A DNA stretch of 64,000 nt. It comes from Micromonospora endolithica. Lineage in GTDB: Bacteria; Actinomycetota; Actinomycetes; Mycobacteriales; Micromonosporaceae. Within the stretch, counting starts at the first letter, position 1. Each line of letters opens with the position of its first letter. Where the stretch lies: NCBI RefSeq assembly GCF_003626595.1, contig NZ_RBAK01000012.1, forward strand, positions 1-64,000. Direction: 5' to 3'. The notes under the pieces are model-generated. The model saw only the letters and a program-made list of their open reading frames with translations. It was not told the origin of the DNA and ran no database searches. The position numbers and the translations under genes are program-made. Below, piece by piece: positions 17,270 through 26,900 of the stretch.

Positions 17270-18250
17270 GTGAGCGTCGAGACGACGACCGAGCGGGTGC
17301 TGCGGCTGCTGGCGCTGCTGCAACGGCGGCCGTCGTGGACCGCCGCCCAGCTCGCCGCCGAGCTGGGCGTCACCGACCGCTCGGTCCGTCGCGACGTGGA
17401 ACGGCTGCGCGCGCTCGGTTACCCCGTGCACGCCACGGCGGGCGTCGGCGGCGGCTACCAGCTCGGCGCGGGCACCCGGCTGCCGCCGCTGCTCCTGGAC
17501 GACGAGGAGGCGATCGCGACGGCGGTGTCGCTGCGCCTGGCGGCCGGCGGCACGGTGTCCGGGGCGGGCGAGGCGGCACTGCGGGCCCTCTCGAAGCTCG
17601 ACCAGGTGATGCCGTCCCGGCTGCGGGCCGAGGTGCGGGCGGTGCACGACGCCACCGACACCCTGGTCGGTCCCGGCATCGAGATCGACGCGGAGCTGCT
17701 GGTGACGCTGGCACGGGCCTGTCGCGACGCCGTCCGGGTCCGGTTCCGGTACGCCGCCCGCGACGGCGCGGAACGCGAACGCACGGTGGAACCGGTACGC
17801 ATGGTCACCACCGGCCGCCGCTGGTACCTGATGGCCCGGGACGTCGACCGCGACGACTGGCGCACCTTCCGGCTGGACCGGATGCGCGCGGTGGCGGCGA
17901 CGACCTGGCGTTTCCGGCCGGCCGACCACCCGGACCCGGTCGCCTACGTGCAGCGGTCCGTCGCCGAGGCGCCGTACCGGTACTCCGCCCGGGTGCGGGT
18001 GCACGCCCGCCCCGACCAGGTGAGAGAACTGGTGCCGCCCCAGGTGGGGCGCGTCGAGGACGACCGCGACGGGTGGTGCGTGCTCGTCGTCGGCGGGGAC
18101 GACCTGGAATGGCTCGCCGTGCACGTGGCCCGGCTCGGCTTCGACGCGGAGGTGCTGGAGCCGCCGGAGCTGCGCGACGCCGCCGCCCGGCTCGTCCGTC
18201 GCCTCACCGCGATGGCCGGCACCGGGCTCACCAGTGGTAGGCCAGGTTGA
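17270..18250 (+). CDS. HTH / WYL-domain transcriptional regulator
   Basis: 326 residues, GTG start. N-terminal winged helix (RRPSWTAAQLAAELGVTDRSVRRDVERLRALG YPV) followed by the WYL domain near 165-235 (VRFRYAARDGAERERTVEPVRMVTTGRRWYLMARDV, DWRTFRLDRM) and a WCX-type C-terminus. WYL domains sense nucleotides or nucleic acids in several regulators. Divergent from dinB/VOC, its likely target. Its 3' end overlaps the convergent DoxX-like gene by 23 bases. Confidence 0.92.
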   Translation: MSVETTTERVLRLLALLQRRPSWTAAQLAAELGVTDRSVRRDVERLRALGYPVHATAGVGGGYQLGAGTRLPPLLLDDEEAIATAVSLRLAAGGTVSGAGEAALRALSKLDQVMPSRLRAEVRAVHDATDTLVGPGIEIDAELLVTLARACRDAVRVRFRYAARDGAERERTVEPVRMVTTGRRWYLMARDVDRDDWRTFRLDRMRAVAATTWRFRPADHPDPVAYVQRSVAEAPYRYSARVRVHARPDQVRELVPPQVGRVEDDRDGWCVLVVGGDDLEWLAVHVARLGFDAEVLEPPELRDAAARLVRRLTAMAGTGLTSGRPG

Positions 18251-18578
18251 CGGCCAGTGCGGCCAGCACGGTGGAGAAGAACACCGCCCAGCCTACGAGC
18301 TGACGGGAACCCACCCGCAGGTGCGCGACGAGCGCGCCGACGAAATACAGCACGAGGCCGGCGGCGGCGAGCGTCCCCAGCAGCGGTACGAAGAAGCCGG
18401 CCACCAGTCCCAGAGAACCCGCCGCCAGCAGCAGGCCCAACACCGGCACCCACGACCTCGGCACGCGCTTCATGTCCGCCTGGGCCTTCGGATAGTCGTG
18501 GCCGATCAGATAGGTGACGGCGGCGCTGCCGGTGAAGAACGCGGCGACGACGGTGACCGTGACGTGGGCGGCGAACAT
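18228..18578 (-). CDS. DoxX-like small membrane protein
   Basis: 116 residues with four predicted transmembrane helices (about 3-22, 44-64, 67-90, 95-114). The order of helices and the charged HDYPKAQADMKRVP loop match DoxX-like integral membrane proteins. No redox motif is visible. Its 3' end overlaps the WYL gene. Function unknown. Confidence 0.75.
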   Translation of the reverse strand: MFAAHVTVTVVAAFFTGSAAVTYLIGHDYPKAQADMKRVPRSWVPVLGLLLAAGSLGLVAGFFVPLLGTLAAAGLVLYFVGALVAHLRVGSRQLVGWAVFFSTVLAALAVNLAYHW

Positions 18579-18667
18579 GACCCTCCTCAGTGGGCTGCTG
18601 CCCTACTGACGGGCCGGCCCGGAAGGATGTGACCGCACCCCGGCTGCGAGGGTGCACGGCAACCGCG

Positions 18668-18703
18668 CGCGGCGGGCTCGGCTCTGGTGCCGGGCCCGCC
18701 GCG
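18668..18703 (-). terminator. hairpin downstream of the xylanase gene
   Basis: CGCGGCGGGC (18668-18677) pairs exactly with GCCCGCCGCG (18694-18703) around a 16-base loop, 50 bases past the xylanase stop. Likely rho-independent-type terminator without a U-run. Confidence 0.65.
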
Positions 18704-18752
18704 TCGGTTCTCACCCGATCGTGACCGGGGTGGTGGTGGTGTGTCCGGTCGG

Positions 18753-21236
18753 TCAGCGTTGCAGGGTCAGCAGACCGGGCCGGTAGGGCAGCAGGCCGTA
18801 GTCGCCACCGGAGTTCGGTGACCGGCCCTGGTACAGCAGTTGCAGGTTGCAGGCGTTGACCGTCATCGTCTGGTCGGCGTTGGTCCGGATCAACTCCCCA
18901 TGACTGATGTCATTGGTCCAGGTCGCGCCACTGTTGGCCTTACCGGCGAACGGGTTGCTCTCGGTCGCCGCCTGCGGCGTCCAGGTGCCGCCGAGGCTGG
19001 TAGCGGTGAACGACCGGAAGTAACGCCCCTGCGCGCCGATGGCCTCGACGAGCATCAGGTACCGGTTCTCGCCTTCGAGCTTGTAGACCTGCACGCCTTC
19101 GAACAGGTTGTTCGTGGTGTCGGTCATGATGGTGGTGTAGTTCGAGCCGAAGCTGCCGGGGAAGTTCCCGATTGGCATGCTGGCCCGGTAGATGCGGCCG
19201 TTGTCCCCGGCGAAGAACAGGTACATGTTCGTGCCGTCACCGATGACCGCCTGGTCGATCGGCCCGGTCCCGGAGTTGGAAATGCTGCCGGAGAACAGGG
19301 TCTGCGGCGCCGACCAGCTGTTGACGTTGCTGGGGTCGGTGGAGGTGCGGTAGGAGAACGCCGGTCCACCCCACTGGTAGGCCAACACCCAGATGTTGCG
19401 GGGGGCGAAGTAGAACAGTGAGGGTGCGACGGCGGCGAAGGGCATCTGGTTCTGGCTGGCCGAGGCCATCTGCGACCAGTTGTCGAACAGGCCGAAGTTC
19501 ATCGAGCCCCACGTGGTGCCGGTGTCGTGCGTGGTTCCGTACACCAACTGCCGACCGTTGTACGGCGCGTGCGTGAAGTCCTTCAACGACACCCACCCCG
19601 ACCTCGGCTGCGCCAACGCACCCGTCGACGACCACCGGTACGACGACGGCAACGCACACGTACCACCCGGCGGCGGCGTCGTCGGCGGCGGAGTGGTCGG
19701 CGGCGGAGTGGTGGGTCCACCGACCCGGACCAGCTGCCACTGCTGGTTCGTCCCGTTCCAGTCGGCGTACTGCACGATGGCGCCCCCGTCCGCCGTGGAC
19801 GCGCCCTGCACCTCCAGGGCCTTGTTGCTGTTGCGGTTGATCAGCTTGACGTAGCCGCTCGTGTCGACCACCCGGAACTGCTGGTTCGCCCCGTTGTGGT
19901 CGCTCCACTGCACGATCGGCGCGCCGTCCGCGGTCGACCAGTTGTTGACGTCCAGGACCTTGCCGGAGTGCCGGGCCCGGAGCCGGTAGTAGCCACCACC
20001 GGAGTCGGCGAACTGCCACTGCTGGTTCTGGCCGCCGGAGCGGCCGTACTGCTGGACGCAGGCGCCGTCCGCGGTGGACACGCCGCACACGTCGAGCGCC
20101 TTACCGCTGTTGCGGTTGACCAGCTCGTACCACGCGGTCACGTCGATCGGACCCGGGTTCGGTGGCGGGGTGGTGGCGGTGGGAGTGGGGGTGGGGTTCG
20201 GGGTGACGCTGTTCAGCGCGCTGAGCGTCGCGTCGTACGCCTGCTTCTTGTTGCCGCTGCCGTCGAAGAGCAGCGGCGTGCCGCTGGCCCGCCAGGAGTC
20301 GGTGTCCCGGATGCCCCAGACGGTGATGCCGTTGCAGCGCGCCACGGCGAGACAGTCGTTGACCACGTTCCGGAAAGCGGTGGCCTGGCTGCTGCCGGAG
20401 CCCTCGATGTCCAGCTCGGTGATCTGGACGTCGACGCCGAGCGCGGCGAAGCTCGACAGGGTGGTGCGGTAGTTGCTCGGGTACGGCGAGTTGGCGTTGA
20501 AGTGCGACTGGAAGCCGACGCAGTCGATCGGCACGCCACGGGCCTTGAAGTCGCGGACCATGTTGTAGACGGCCTGGGTCTTGGCGTGCGACCAGTTGTC
20601 GGTGTTGTAGTCGTTGTAGCAGAGCTTGGCGTTCGGGTCGGCCGCGTCGGCGGCCCGGAACGCGGCCTCGATCCAGTCGTTGCCGGTGCGCTGCAGGTTC
20701 GAGTCACGCCGGGCGCCGGTGGAGCCGTCGGCGAACGCCTCGTTCACCACGTCCCACGAATCGATCTTGCCGCGGTAGTAGGTGGCGACCCGGGTGACGT
20801 GGTTGAGCATCGCCGAACGCAGGGCGCTGCCGGACATGTTCTGCATCCAGCCCGGCTGCTGGGAATGCCAGGCCAGCGTGTGGCCGCGTACCCTCATCCC
20901 CCGGCTGATGGCGTGGTTGACGATCCGGTCCGCGTTGGTGAAGGTGAACTGGTTCTGCTGCGGCTCGGTCGCGTCGATCTTCATCTCGTTCTCGGGAGTG
21001 ACGCTGTTGAACTCCCGATTCAGGATCGTCGTGTACGTACCGTCGCTGAGTCTGTTCGCCGCGACGGCGGCGCCGAAGTAGCGGCCCGACTGGGCGGCGG
21101 CCGCACCGAGGGTGGATTCGGCGGCGTGGGCGAGAGTCGGCAGCAACGACAGCACGAAGAGCGCGACAAGCGCGGCCGCGCCGGAAACCGAGAGAGTTCG
21201 ACGTCGATGCCCGGGGGGACGGGTCCGGGAGATCAT
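18753..21236 (-). CDS. secreted GH10 endo-xylanase / CBM13 / GH62 arabinofuranosidase
   Basis: 827 residues from the ATG at 21236, which follows TTGGAGG; the frame is open upstream but that part is not signal-like. Order: signal peptide (residues 1-39, cleavage near AHA-AE); GH10 catalytic domain (about 45-345) with acid/base Glu166 in WDVVNEAF and nucleophile Glu274 in ITELDIEG; Pro/Thr linker; ricin-type CBM13 (about 365-505) with three QxW-type repeats; second Pro/Thr linker; GH62 domain (about 527-827) with LKDFTHAPYNGRQ and FEGVQVYK. It would cut the xylan backbone and strip arabinose side chains outside the cell. GH10-CBM13 and GH62-CBM13 enzymes are known from Streptomyces; one chain with both catalytic domains is less usual. 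Confidence 0.95.
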   Translation of the reverse strand: MISRTRPPGHRRRTLSVSGAAALVALFVLSLLPTLAHAAESTLGAAAAQSGRYFGAAVAANRLSDGTYTTILNREFNSVTPENEMKIDATEPQQNQFTFTNADRIVNHAISRGMRVRGHTLAWHSQQPGWMQNMSGSALRSAMLNHVTRVATYYRGKIDSWDVVNEAFADGSTGARRDSNLQRTGNDWIEAAFRAADAADPNAKLCYNDYNTDNWSHAKTQAVYNMVRDFKARGVPIDCVGFQSHFNANSPYPSNYRTTLSSFAALGVDVQITELDIEGSGSSQATAFRNVVNDCLAVARCNGITVWGIRDTDSWRASGTPLLFDGSGNKKQAYDATLSALNSVTPNPTPTPTATTPPPNPGPIDVTAWYELVNRNSGKALDVCGVSTADGACVQQYGRSGGQNQQWQFADSGGGYYRLRARHSGKVLDVNNWSTADGAPIVQWSDHNGANQQFRVVDTSGYVKLINRNSNKALEVQGASTADGGAIVQYADWNGTNQQWQLVRVGGPTTPPPTTPPPTTPPPGGTCALPSSYRWSSTGALAQPRSGWVSLKDFTHAPYNGRQLVYGTTHDTGTTWGSMNFGLFDNWSQMASASQNQMPFAAVAPSLFYFAPRNIWVLAYQWGGPAFSYRTSTDPSNVNSWSAPQTLFSGSISNSGTGPIDQAVIGDGTNMYLFFAGDNGRIYRASMPIGNFPGSFGSNYTTIMTDTTNNLFEGVQVYKLEGENRYLMLVEAIGAQGRYFRSFTATSLGGTWTPQAATESNPFAGKANSGATWTNDISHGELIRTNADQTMTVNACNLQLLYQGRSPNSGGDYGLLPYRPGLLTLQR

Positions 21237-21405
21237 GCTGATCCTCCAAGGGATGGTGGTACGAAATAGGTCAGCTCGGACACGAGCCGGTGATGTCGGT
21301 CCGATCGCTCCGCTCGGCCTGGTGGTGGCTGCGGAGATGGACCTCGTGCTGGTCGGTGCGGGCACCTCCCGGGTTCGTCGGTGTGACCAGCGGTGCGGCA
21401 GGCCT

Positions 21406-21474
21406 TGTTAGCGCTCACACAAATCGATGAACTCAGATTTTCAGAAAATTACCGGAATCTCAAGCGAAAGTTTG
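21406..21474 (-). promoter_or_regulatory. LacI-type operator candidates upstream of the xylanase
   Basis: TGTTAGCGCTCACA at 21406-21419 is a 14-bp palindrome with one mismatched pair around the central CG typical of LacI-family sites, about 170 bases before the xylanase start. CGAAAGTTTG at 21465-21474 is a second, partial palindrome resembling CGAAA-N-TTTCG sites reported for streptomycete xylanase genes. Confidence 0.6.
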
Positions 21475-21572
21475 TCGGGCCAGAGCCGGCTCAGCCAGAG
21501 CCCTGGGCCCGGACGGCGACGACCGGTCATCACGTGACCGCGCGGTGGCGGATGCCGACGCACCGCCGCTGA

Positions 21573-21935
21573 TCAGGCCCCGGGCGGTGCCGTGCTCTGC
21601 CGGACCGTGAGGGTCGTCGCCAACTCCAACCCGCGTCGAGGCGTCCGCTCCCCGCGGCTCAGCGCGAGCGCCAACGTGGTGGCGACGACGGCCATCTCGA
21701 CGGGAGGCTGATGGACAGTGGTCAGCGGAGGATCGACCAGGGCGGCAAGCGGCAGCTCGTCGAAGCCCACCACGCTCACATCGGTCGGGATCCGCAGCCC
21801 CAGACGCCATGCCGCCTGGTAGACGCCGAGCGCCTGCAGGTCGTTGGCCGCGAAGATCGCAGTCGGACGATCCGGCCGGCTCAACAGATCCAGCGCCCGG
21901 GTCCTGGCCTGATCCTGCGGGTCGGTTGCCTCACC
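21573..21935 (-). pseudogene. LacI family regulator, C-terminal remnant
   Basis: About 118 codons of a LacI-family sensor domain remain: DLLSRPDRPTAIFAANDLQALGVYQAAWRLG, then VSVVGFDELPLAALVDPPLTTVHQP, the diagnostic end of these proteins. The HTH and the first two thirds are missing; upstream in frame there is a TGA at about 21933 and unrelated sequence. Its position next to the xylanase and its operator suggests it once encoded the xylan-utilisation repressor. The break lies 0.7 kb from the left end of the tRNA-Arg element. Confidence 0.85.
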
Positions 21936-22083
21936 CGCCGATCAGGATCGTTGCCCGTACTCTGCACGCTCACCGCGGACGGCCGCACGTTTCTGCTGCC
22001 GCTGCCCCCACCGTGGACGGCCGGCTTGCTGCGCGGACAGCCGTACGGTCGCGACAGGTTGTCGGGAACAACGGGAGGCGAGG

Positions 22084-22392
22084 ATGATTCAACCACCTCG
22101 CGCAGTCGCGTTGACGGCGTTAGCCGACCTGTGGGATCAGGGATGTCCCATCCCCTCGCCAAGCGACCGTGAGCGACTGGTCGACGTCGGACTACGGCGT
22201 TGGCACAGTTTTCATCGGCGGCATCCTCGTAACCGTCACCCCTCGCACGAGGACAGGATTCGCGACCTGGTGCGTGGGTTGGTCCAGGCGTTCGAGGCCG
22301 ATCGGCGCCTGGTCGGCCGGCTGGCCAAGGACTATGAGTGCGTCGCGGAGGCGCTCGCCACAGCCGCCACTTCCTCAACGCGGGAGGCGTGA
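22084..22392 (+). CDS. small hypothetical protein
   Basis: 102 residues, ATG six bases after GGGAGGCGA. Rich in Arg and His, with an amphipathic C-terminal helix (RIRDLVRGLVQAFEADRRLVGRLAKDYECVAEAL). No family recognised. Upstream, at about 21930-22080, the plus strand reads LTADGRTFLLPLPPPWTAGLLRG in another frame, which looks like the end of a further small gene that has lost its start. This interval lies between the broken LacI gene and the left attachment repeat and may be residue of an older insertion. Confidence 0.5.
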   Translation: MIQPPRAVALTALADLWDQGCPIPSPSDRERLVDVGLRRWHSFHRRHPRNRHPSHEDRIRDLVRGLVQAFEADRRLVGRLAKDYECVAEALATAATSSTREA

Positions 22393-22608
22393 TCCCCCGC
22401 ACCGGGTGCTGCGGCAATCAACGTGTGATCCGACCGGCTGCACGCGGGCCTATCGGTGCTGCCGGGCTCCGTGCGGCGAACTGGCTGCTGCACGAGATCC
22501 GGACGGGGTCAAGGCGGGCTTGACGCCCGTCCGGTACACGGCGACCCATCGGGCTGCGCAGGTTGGCCGATCGACCGGGGCAACGTACCCGCTGCTCAGA
22601 TGTCGTTT

Positions 22609-22665
22609 GGCTGATCTTCGAGGTGCCCCCGGCAGGATTCGAACCTGCGACACACGGTTTAGGAA
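22609..22665. repeat. left attachment repeat (attL), 57 bp
   Basis: Identical over 57 bases to 41626-41682. It contains the 3' part of tRNA-Arg (T arm, variable region, 3' anticodon stem) plus 15 bases of flank. Beyond position 22665 identity ends, and no 5' half of the tRNA is present. Confidence 0.93.
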
Positions 22666-22735
22666 TGGAGTACAGACCGTGCTGGGCGAAGACGGCTGAC
22701 CTGCAGCGACGGGCCAATCATCGGAACGACAGGAT

Positions 22736-22761
22736 CAAGATCAGTCCGTGAATGGTCCGTG
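22736..22761 (+). promoter_or_regulatory. left arm-type recombinase site candidate
   Basis: Two GTCCGTG copies spaced 11 bases start to start, within a 26-bp stretch that matches 41510-41535 at 25 of 26 positions and in the same orientation. It lies 70 bases inside the attachment repeat. Integrases of the lambda type bind such arm sites. Confidence 0.65.
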
Positions 22762-22778
22762 ACCGCAGCGATGGGCGC

Positions 22779-22819
22779 TGCGGGCTGCCCGAGGACGGCC
22801 GGAGGCCGCCCGCAGGGCG
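22779..22819 (+). repeat. hairpin repeat, copy 1
   Basis: CTGCGGGC and GCCCGCAG form an 8-bp stem. The 41-bp unit recurs at 23053-23092 with about 90% identity, keeping the complementary ends. Possible terminator or repeat family. Confidence 0.6.
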
Positions 22820-23052
22820 GAACCGCAAGCGCTGCAGTGCAAGCCGTATTGACCTCGGCCTCCTGATACGTAGTAGCTCCGGACAGTGCGGTTCTGGAGT
22901 GGTTGCCTCAGCTGCCAGTTGCCCCTTTGGTCGCATTGGCGCCAGTCGCGAGCGGGCCGGTTGCTGTACATCTCTGGTGTACTGGTGGGACTGGAACCCC
23001 TAAGCCGCGAGCGCCGTTCGCATCGGATGGAATCGGACCCATCGGCACCGTG

Positions 23053-23092
23053 CTGCGGGTGTCCGAGGACGACCGTAGGCCGCCCGCAGGGC
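23053..23092 (+). repeat. hairpin repeat, copy 2
   Basis: CTGCGGG and CCCGCAG pair as in copy 1 at 22779. The internal CCGAGGACG and GGCCG blocks are shared. Confidence 0.6.
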
Positions 23093-23204
23093 AGGCCGGC
23101 AGCGCACTCCTTACTACCCCCAGGGAACGCCGCTGGTGAAGCAGATGACCATATGGGTAGGCATGGAATCGCGGTGCGTGGTCGTGCTGCGGCACGGTGC
23201 AGCC

Positions 23205-23572
23205 GTGAGTGAGACCGGGCAGACCGATCCGGCGACTAGATCACCGGAGAGTCCTGATCAGTGGCATGACTTCCGCCGTGGCATCGCGCTGCTGTCGATG
23301 GTGCAGTTCTTCTTCTGCGTCTTGGGTCTCGGGTTCCTCGTCTACCAGCTGGTTACCTCCGGCAGTGACGGGGCCTTCGACGGTTGGCGTCGTTCTTCCG
23401 TTTCCGGTCGGTGGCGGTGCCGCTGGGTACCGCTGCGGCGATGGGCCTTGGCGTCTACCGGGCGCCCAGCAACGTGGAGGCCAAGCGACGCGGCAGAGTC
23501 ATGGATCTCGCGCTACTCATCGCAGCCGTCCTGCTCGTCGTGACGGGTGTGATCGGGGATCGGTTGTCTTGA
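23205..23572 (+). pseudogene. small membrane protein, frameshifted
   Basis: From the GTG at 23205 one frame gives a soluble start and one helix (ALLSMVQFFFCVLGLGFLVYQL). At about 23380 the hydrophobic continuation moves to another frame (SFFRFRSVAVPLGTAAAMGLG, then VMDLALLIAAVLLVVTGVIG), stopping at 23572. Together they would form a three-helix protein of about 120 residues. The frame change suggests a one-base indel. It overlaps the start of the following EspC-like gene by four bases (TTGA), so the two were one operon. No family recognised. Confidence 0.55.
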
Positions 23573-23916
23573 GCTTCTTTGTTGAGCCCAGTGCTCTGGA
23601 CCGTGCCGCCAGCCGCATGACCGAAGCCAGCGCCGACGCCCAGGCAGCGAAGGCCTACATCACCAAACACACCGACATGCCCTGGCACGGGCAAGGTCTG
23701 CTCAACGAGGCGTGGCCGGCGCATCAGAAACTCGTCGACGAGATGACCAGGCGGCTGACCCACCTGGTGCAGCTGCTGAACACGTCCCCGATGCCCTGCA
23801 ACGCACAGCGGGCTACTACCGGCACACCGACGCCCGCCTCGACGCCACCTACCCCGCCGTCGACCGCGGCGAGGACGAGATGTCCGGGAATGCCCGGAAC
23901 AAGGATCTACAGGTGA
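23569..23916 (+). pseudogene. EspC-like type VII secretion target, frameshifted
   Basis: TTG start. The N-terminal part (FVEPSALDRAASRMTEASADAQAAKAYITKH ending LTHLVQLLNTS) resembles EspC/ESX-target helical-hairpin proteins of actinomycetes. After about 23785 the expected second part, DALQRTAGYYRHTDARLDATYP, continues in another frame (+1), so a one-base indel has broken the gene; the original frame runs on to a TGA/TAG at 23916. Such proteins are usually encoded next to type VII-exported toxins; no toxin gene remains here. Confidence 0.6.
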
Positions 23917-23987
23917 TTGAACCAATGTTTATGCCGCCTCGTGCTGCGGGCCGCAGAACCTGGCAGCAAGGGACGTACAGCCAGGTG

Positions 23988-26900
23988 TTACCGACTGGGC
24001 TCGTATAGGGCGTCATCTACCTTTCTCTCGATGTCGCCAATCCGCAGCTCCACAAAGAGATCAATAAGCTTAAGGCACTCCTCTCTCATCACGCTGCCCG
24101 ACTCCGTTCGAACGTATAACCCAAAGAGGATGTCCGTGACATCGTATGCCTCGGCCGCTTCTCGATTAGCCATATTGTTTGCCATTGCCGCAGATCTGTC
24201 GGCCCATTTCTGGCATAGCTTAAGGGCAGCGGGCGGCAGCTCGTCGAGTCGCTGGCTCAGGAAGTGAAACAGGCGCCCAGGGTGACTCTGAAAGGCTGCG
24301 GTGCCTGCAAGATCGCCAAGCAATGCATCGTAGTCGACAAGGGGCGTTCGCATATATCTGCCCACGTCCATGATTTGGGCCCGCACATCGTCTGATCCGT
24401 CATTGGCAAGGTCGATAAGCAATCCTTGGTCGACGTGCGCGGGGCACCCTTGGCTGGTGCCTCGTGTGGCTGGAAGGTCGTCGACGAGTTGGACGATGAC
24501 GTCCGCGATACCTCGCCGGCCGGCATCATCTGCGTATGCCAACGTTAGTGGCGACTGCTCGTTTGATAATCCAACGTCGACGCCGCGCACGTCGAACAGC
24601 GTGGCGAGTTGACCTGCACGTCGCTTCGCCGTGGATTCGCTTGATGTGACCATGCGCCCGAGTAGGGACTCTGCGGCAGCCGGACTGGTAACTGCGAGTT
24701 GCCATGTCAGGCGATCTAGGTAGCGGGCCGCGAGTTCTTGATCGGTTGCCCTGGCTAGCCAACGCTCGACGAGCGAGCCCGCCAGGTCTGCGTCCTCCAA
24801 ATGGACCAAAGTCAGGGCCATGGGAACCCAGACGCGAACTTGCGCGTGCTCGTCTTCAGCCGCTTTGGTAAGGAGCGCGGCCAACTGTGGAAGTCTCGCG
24901 CCTCTGCTGTACGAGTGGCTGAGTAGCCCAGCTGCTGTCGTGATAGCAGCTCCTCGCGGATGGTTGAGTCCCGCGGTCTCCAGGTCGGGATAGGGCCACT
25001 GCTCAGGCGGCGGGTTGCGGTCGAATATACGCGGCGCGGCCGCGATGATGTCTGCTGGCAAATCTTTGGCTGCCAATTTTTGAATGAGTCGAAGTACATC
25101 CAGGTCCACAGCCGCGATCGGCTGTTGGGTCAGTACGGCCCGAACCAAGTCGAAAACTGCGTCGGCGTCCTCTCCGTCCAGTTCCGAGAGGCCTTCAGCG
25201 ACACCTCGCAAGATGGCGGTGAGGATCGGCGCCGGAGTGGTCATGGGCAGGCGGGTCCCAAGGCGCGCGAAGCGGACGGGTTCCTTCGCTGCCTCCTGTG
25301 ACAACCCAGTCGTAGTGTCGTAGAGCTTGTCCTCGAGTCGGTAAGACACGTCTCGTTCCATGCCCGCAGTAACGCATTCGATGTGGGCAGTCCACTCGGC
25401 GTCGCTAAGACCCAAGGGCACCTCGGGTTGGCCCTGTCTCTCGAGAACTTGCACATAGGTCGCCGGACTATCCGGTGCTGGACCATGGGCCTGCGCGAGA
25501 TCGTCTATCCGCACGTCAAGGTCAGCGGGCATGGAGGCGCCCAACGCTGCTTTGAGACGGGAGATGACGACGAGCTCCTCGTGCGCTAGCGCGCGCATTG
25601 TGTCTGCGTCACGTAATGATGTGGAAGCCGCACTTGTCTCCTCCGCATTGGCGGGCTCGCTGTAAGCCCCACGAACGCAAGCGAGCACACGGTCTCGCTG
25701 TTCGATCGTGCCCGCCGCCGCAACCCGCGCAGCAGCAGATCCCCATGCCCAGCCGATGGTCGCTTCATGATGTAAACCACGCACGCGCGGATCACAAACC
25801 CACTTGCATGCAGCTTCAAGAAGCGGTCCCTCTGCGACTCCGTACACATGGCCGAGCAATTCGTGGACCGGCAGAAGCTCACTACCGTGAAGCGGACCGA
25901 GGTGGGCCGCCAGCTCTGCTGGCTCCGTATTTGCAGCGGCGGCGGCCGCCTGGAAGAGCGCCGCTGTTACCTCATGCTCGATCGAATTCTCTGACAGGTT
26001 TAGCACGTAGCGGGTGTACCGCAGTCCTGACGCCTTTCCGCTGCTGCCAGTGGGGGTCCAGCGAACCTCCAACGCCGTTTCCTCCCACGCGCGCAAGATG
26101 ACGGGTAGGACGGCTTCGACGAACGGTCGTGGCACCGCTTCGGCGACGCGGTTGAAGACCCCAAGGCCAGTTGCACGATGGCCGAGCACACTCTCTGAGT
26201 GAAAGAGCCCCGGGACTTCACGGGTCGCATTGATAGACGCAGCCGCCTCAAGCCACCCCCGCAACGCGAGCGGGGCTTGGGAAGGCGTGCGCTCAGCGAT
26301 GGTCGCAAGCGCGAAGCGGCCTTCACCGAAAAGCACGTTGCACATGCGGTTCACGATCGCGGGACGATCGACACCCGAGCGCTGGGCCGCGACCTCGATG
26401 TCAGCCCGAAACCTGTCCTCGTCGTGGGCTGCCGATGTCACGGCGCGAGCTAGCGCAACAAACAGGTCTGAAAGTGGCGTTCCACTCGAGCTCGGCCCGG
26501 CGAGGTGGATGAGGCGGAGGAACCCAGGCAGCCAGGATGTTAAGCGGCTGCTGTTCGATGTTACGGCCAGCGCTGCGGATGCCGCCGCGTTCGGCTGGCT
26601 GGCTGCGGCTCGCACAAGTAGATGTCCGCAGTCTTCCGCACCGACTTGGCCTAGCAGCCGCCCGCCGTTGCCCTGAACAGACGAGGACATGCCGCCCAGG
26701 ATCGTCGCGGCGATATCGAGCAGGCCGGAGTCCGCCAGTCGCCGGGCCATCGGCTCCGTCGTCAACGTGCCCAGGGCGTGCTTGTGCATTGGATCCGCTT
26801 GGTCGGAAGCGATCTGAAGGACGAGTTCTAGCTCCTGGTCCCAGACCTCGTCTACCTCGCTGAGCATGGAGAGAACGGCAGCCCGAATGTGGGAACGGGA

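Larger units (their letters stand above)
22666..23204. other. non-coding left end of the element
   Basis: 539 bases with no convincing gene. It holds an arm-type repeat (22736-22761) matching one near the right end, and two copies of a 40-bp hairpin (22779-22819 and 23053-23092). Confidence 0.6.

Noticed and set aside
19527..21269. 580-codon plus frame opposite the xylanase
   Set aside because: Antisense shadow; no motif, codon use typical of an opposite-strand reading of a GC-rich gene.
22609..22665. Second functional tRNA at the left repeat
   Set aside because: Only the 3' part is present; acceptor 5' strand, D arm and 5' anticodon stem are missing.
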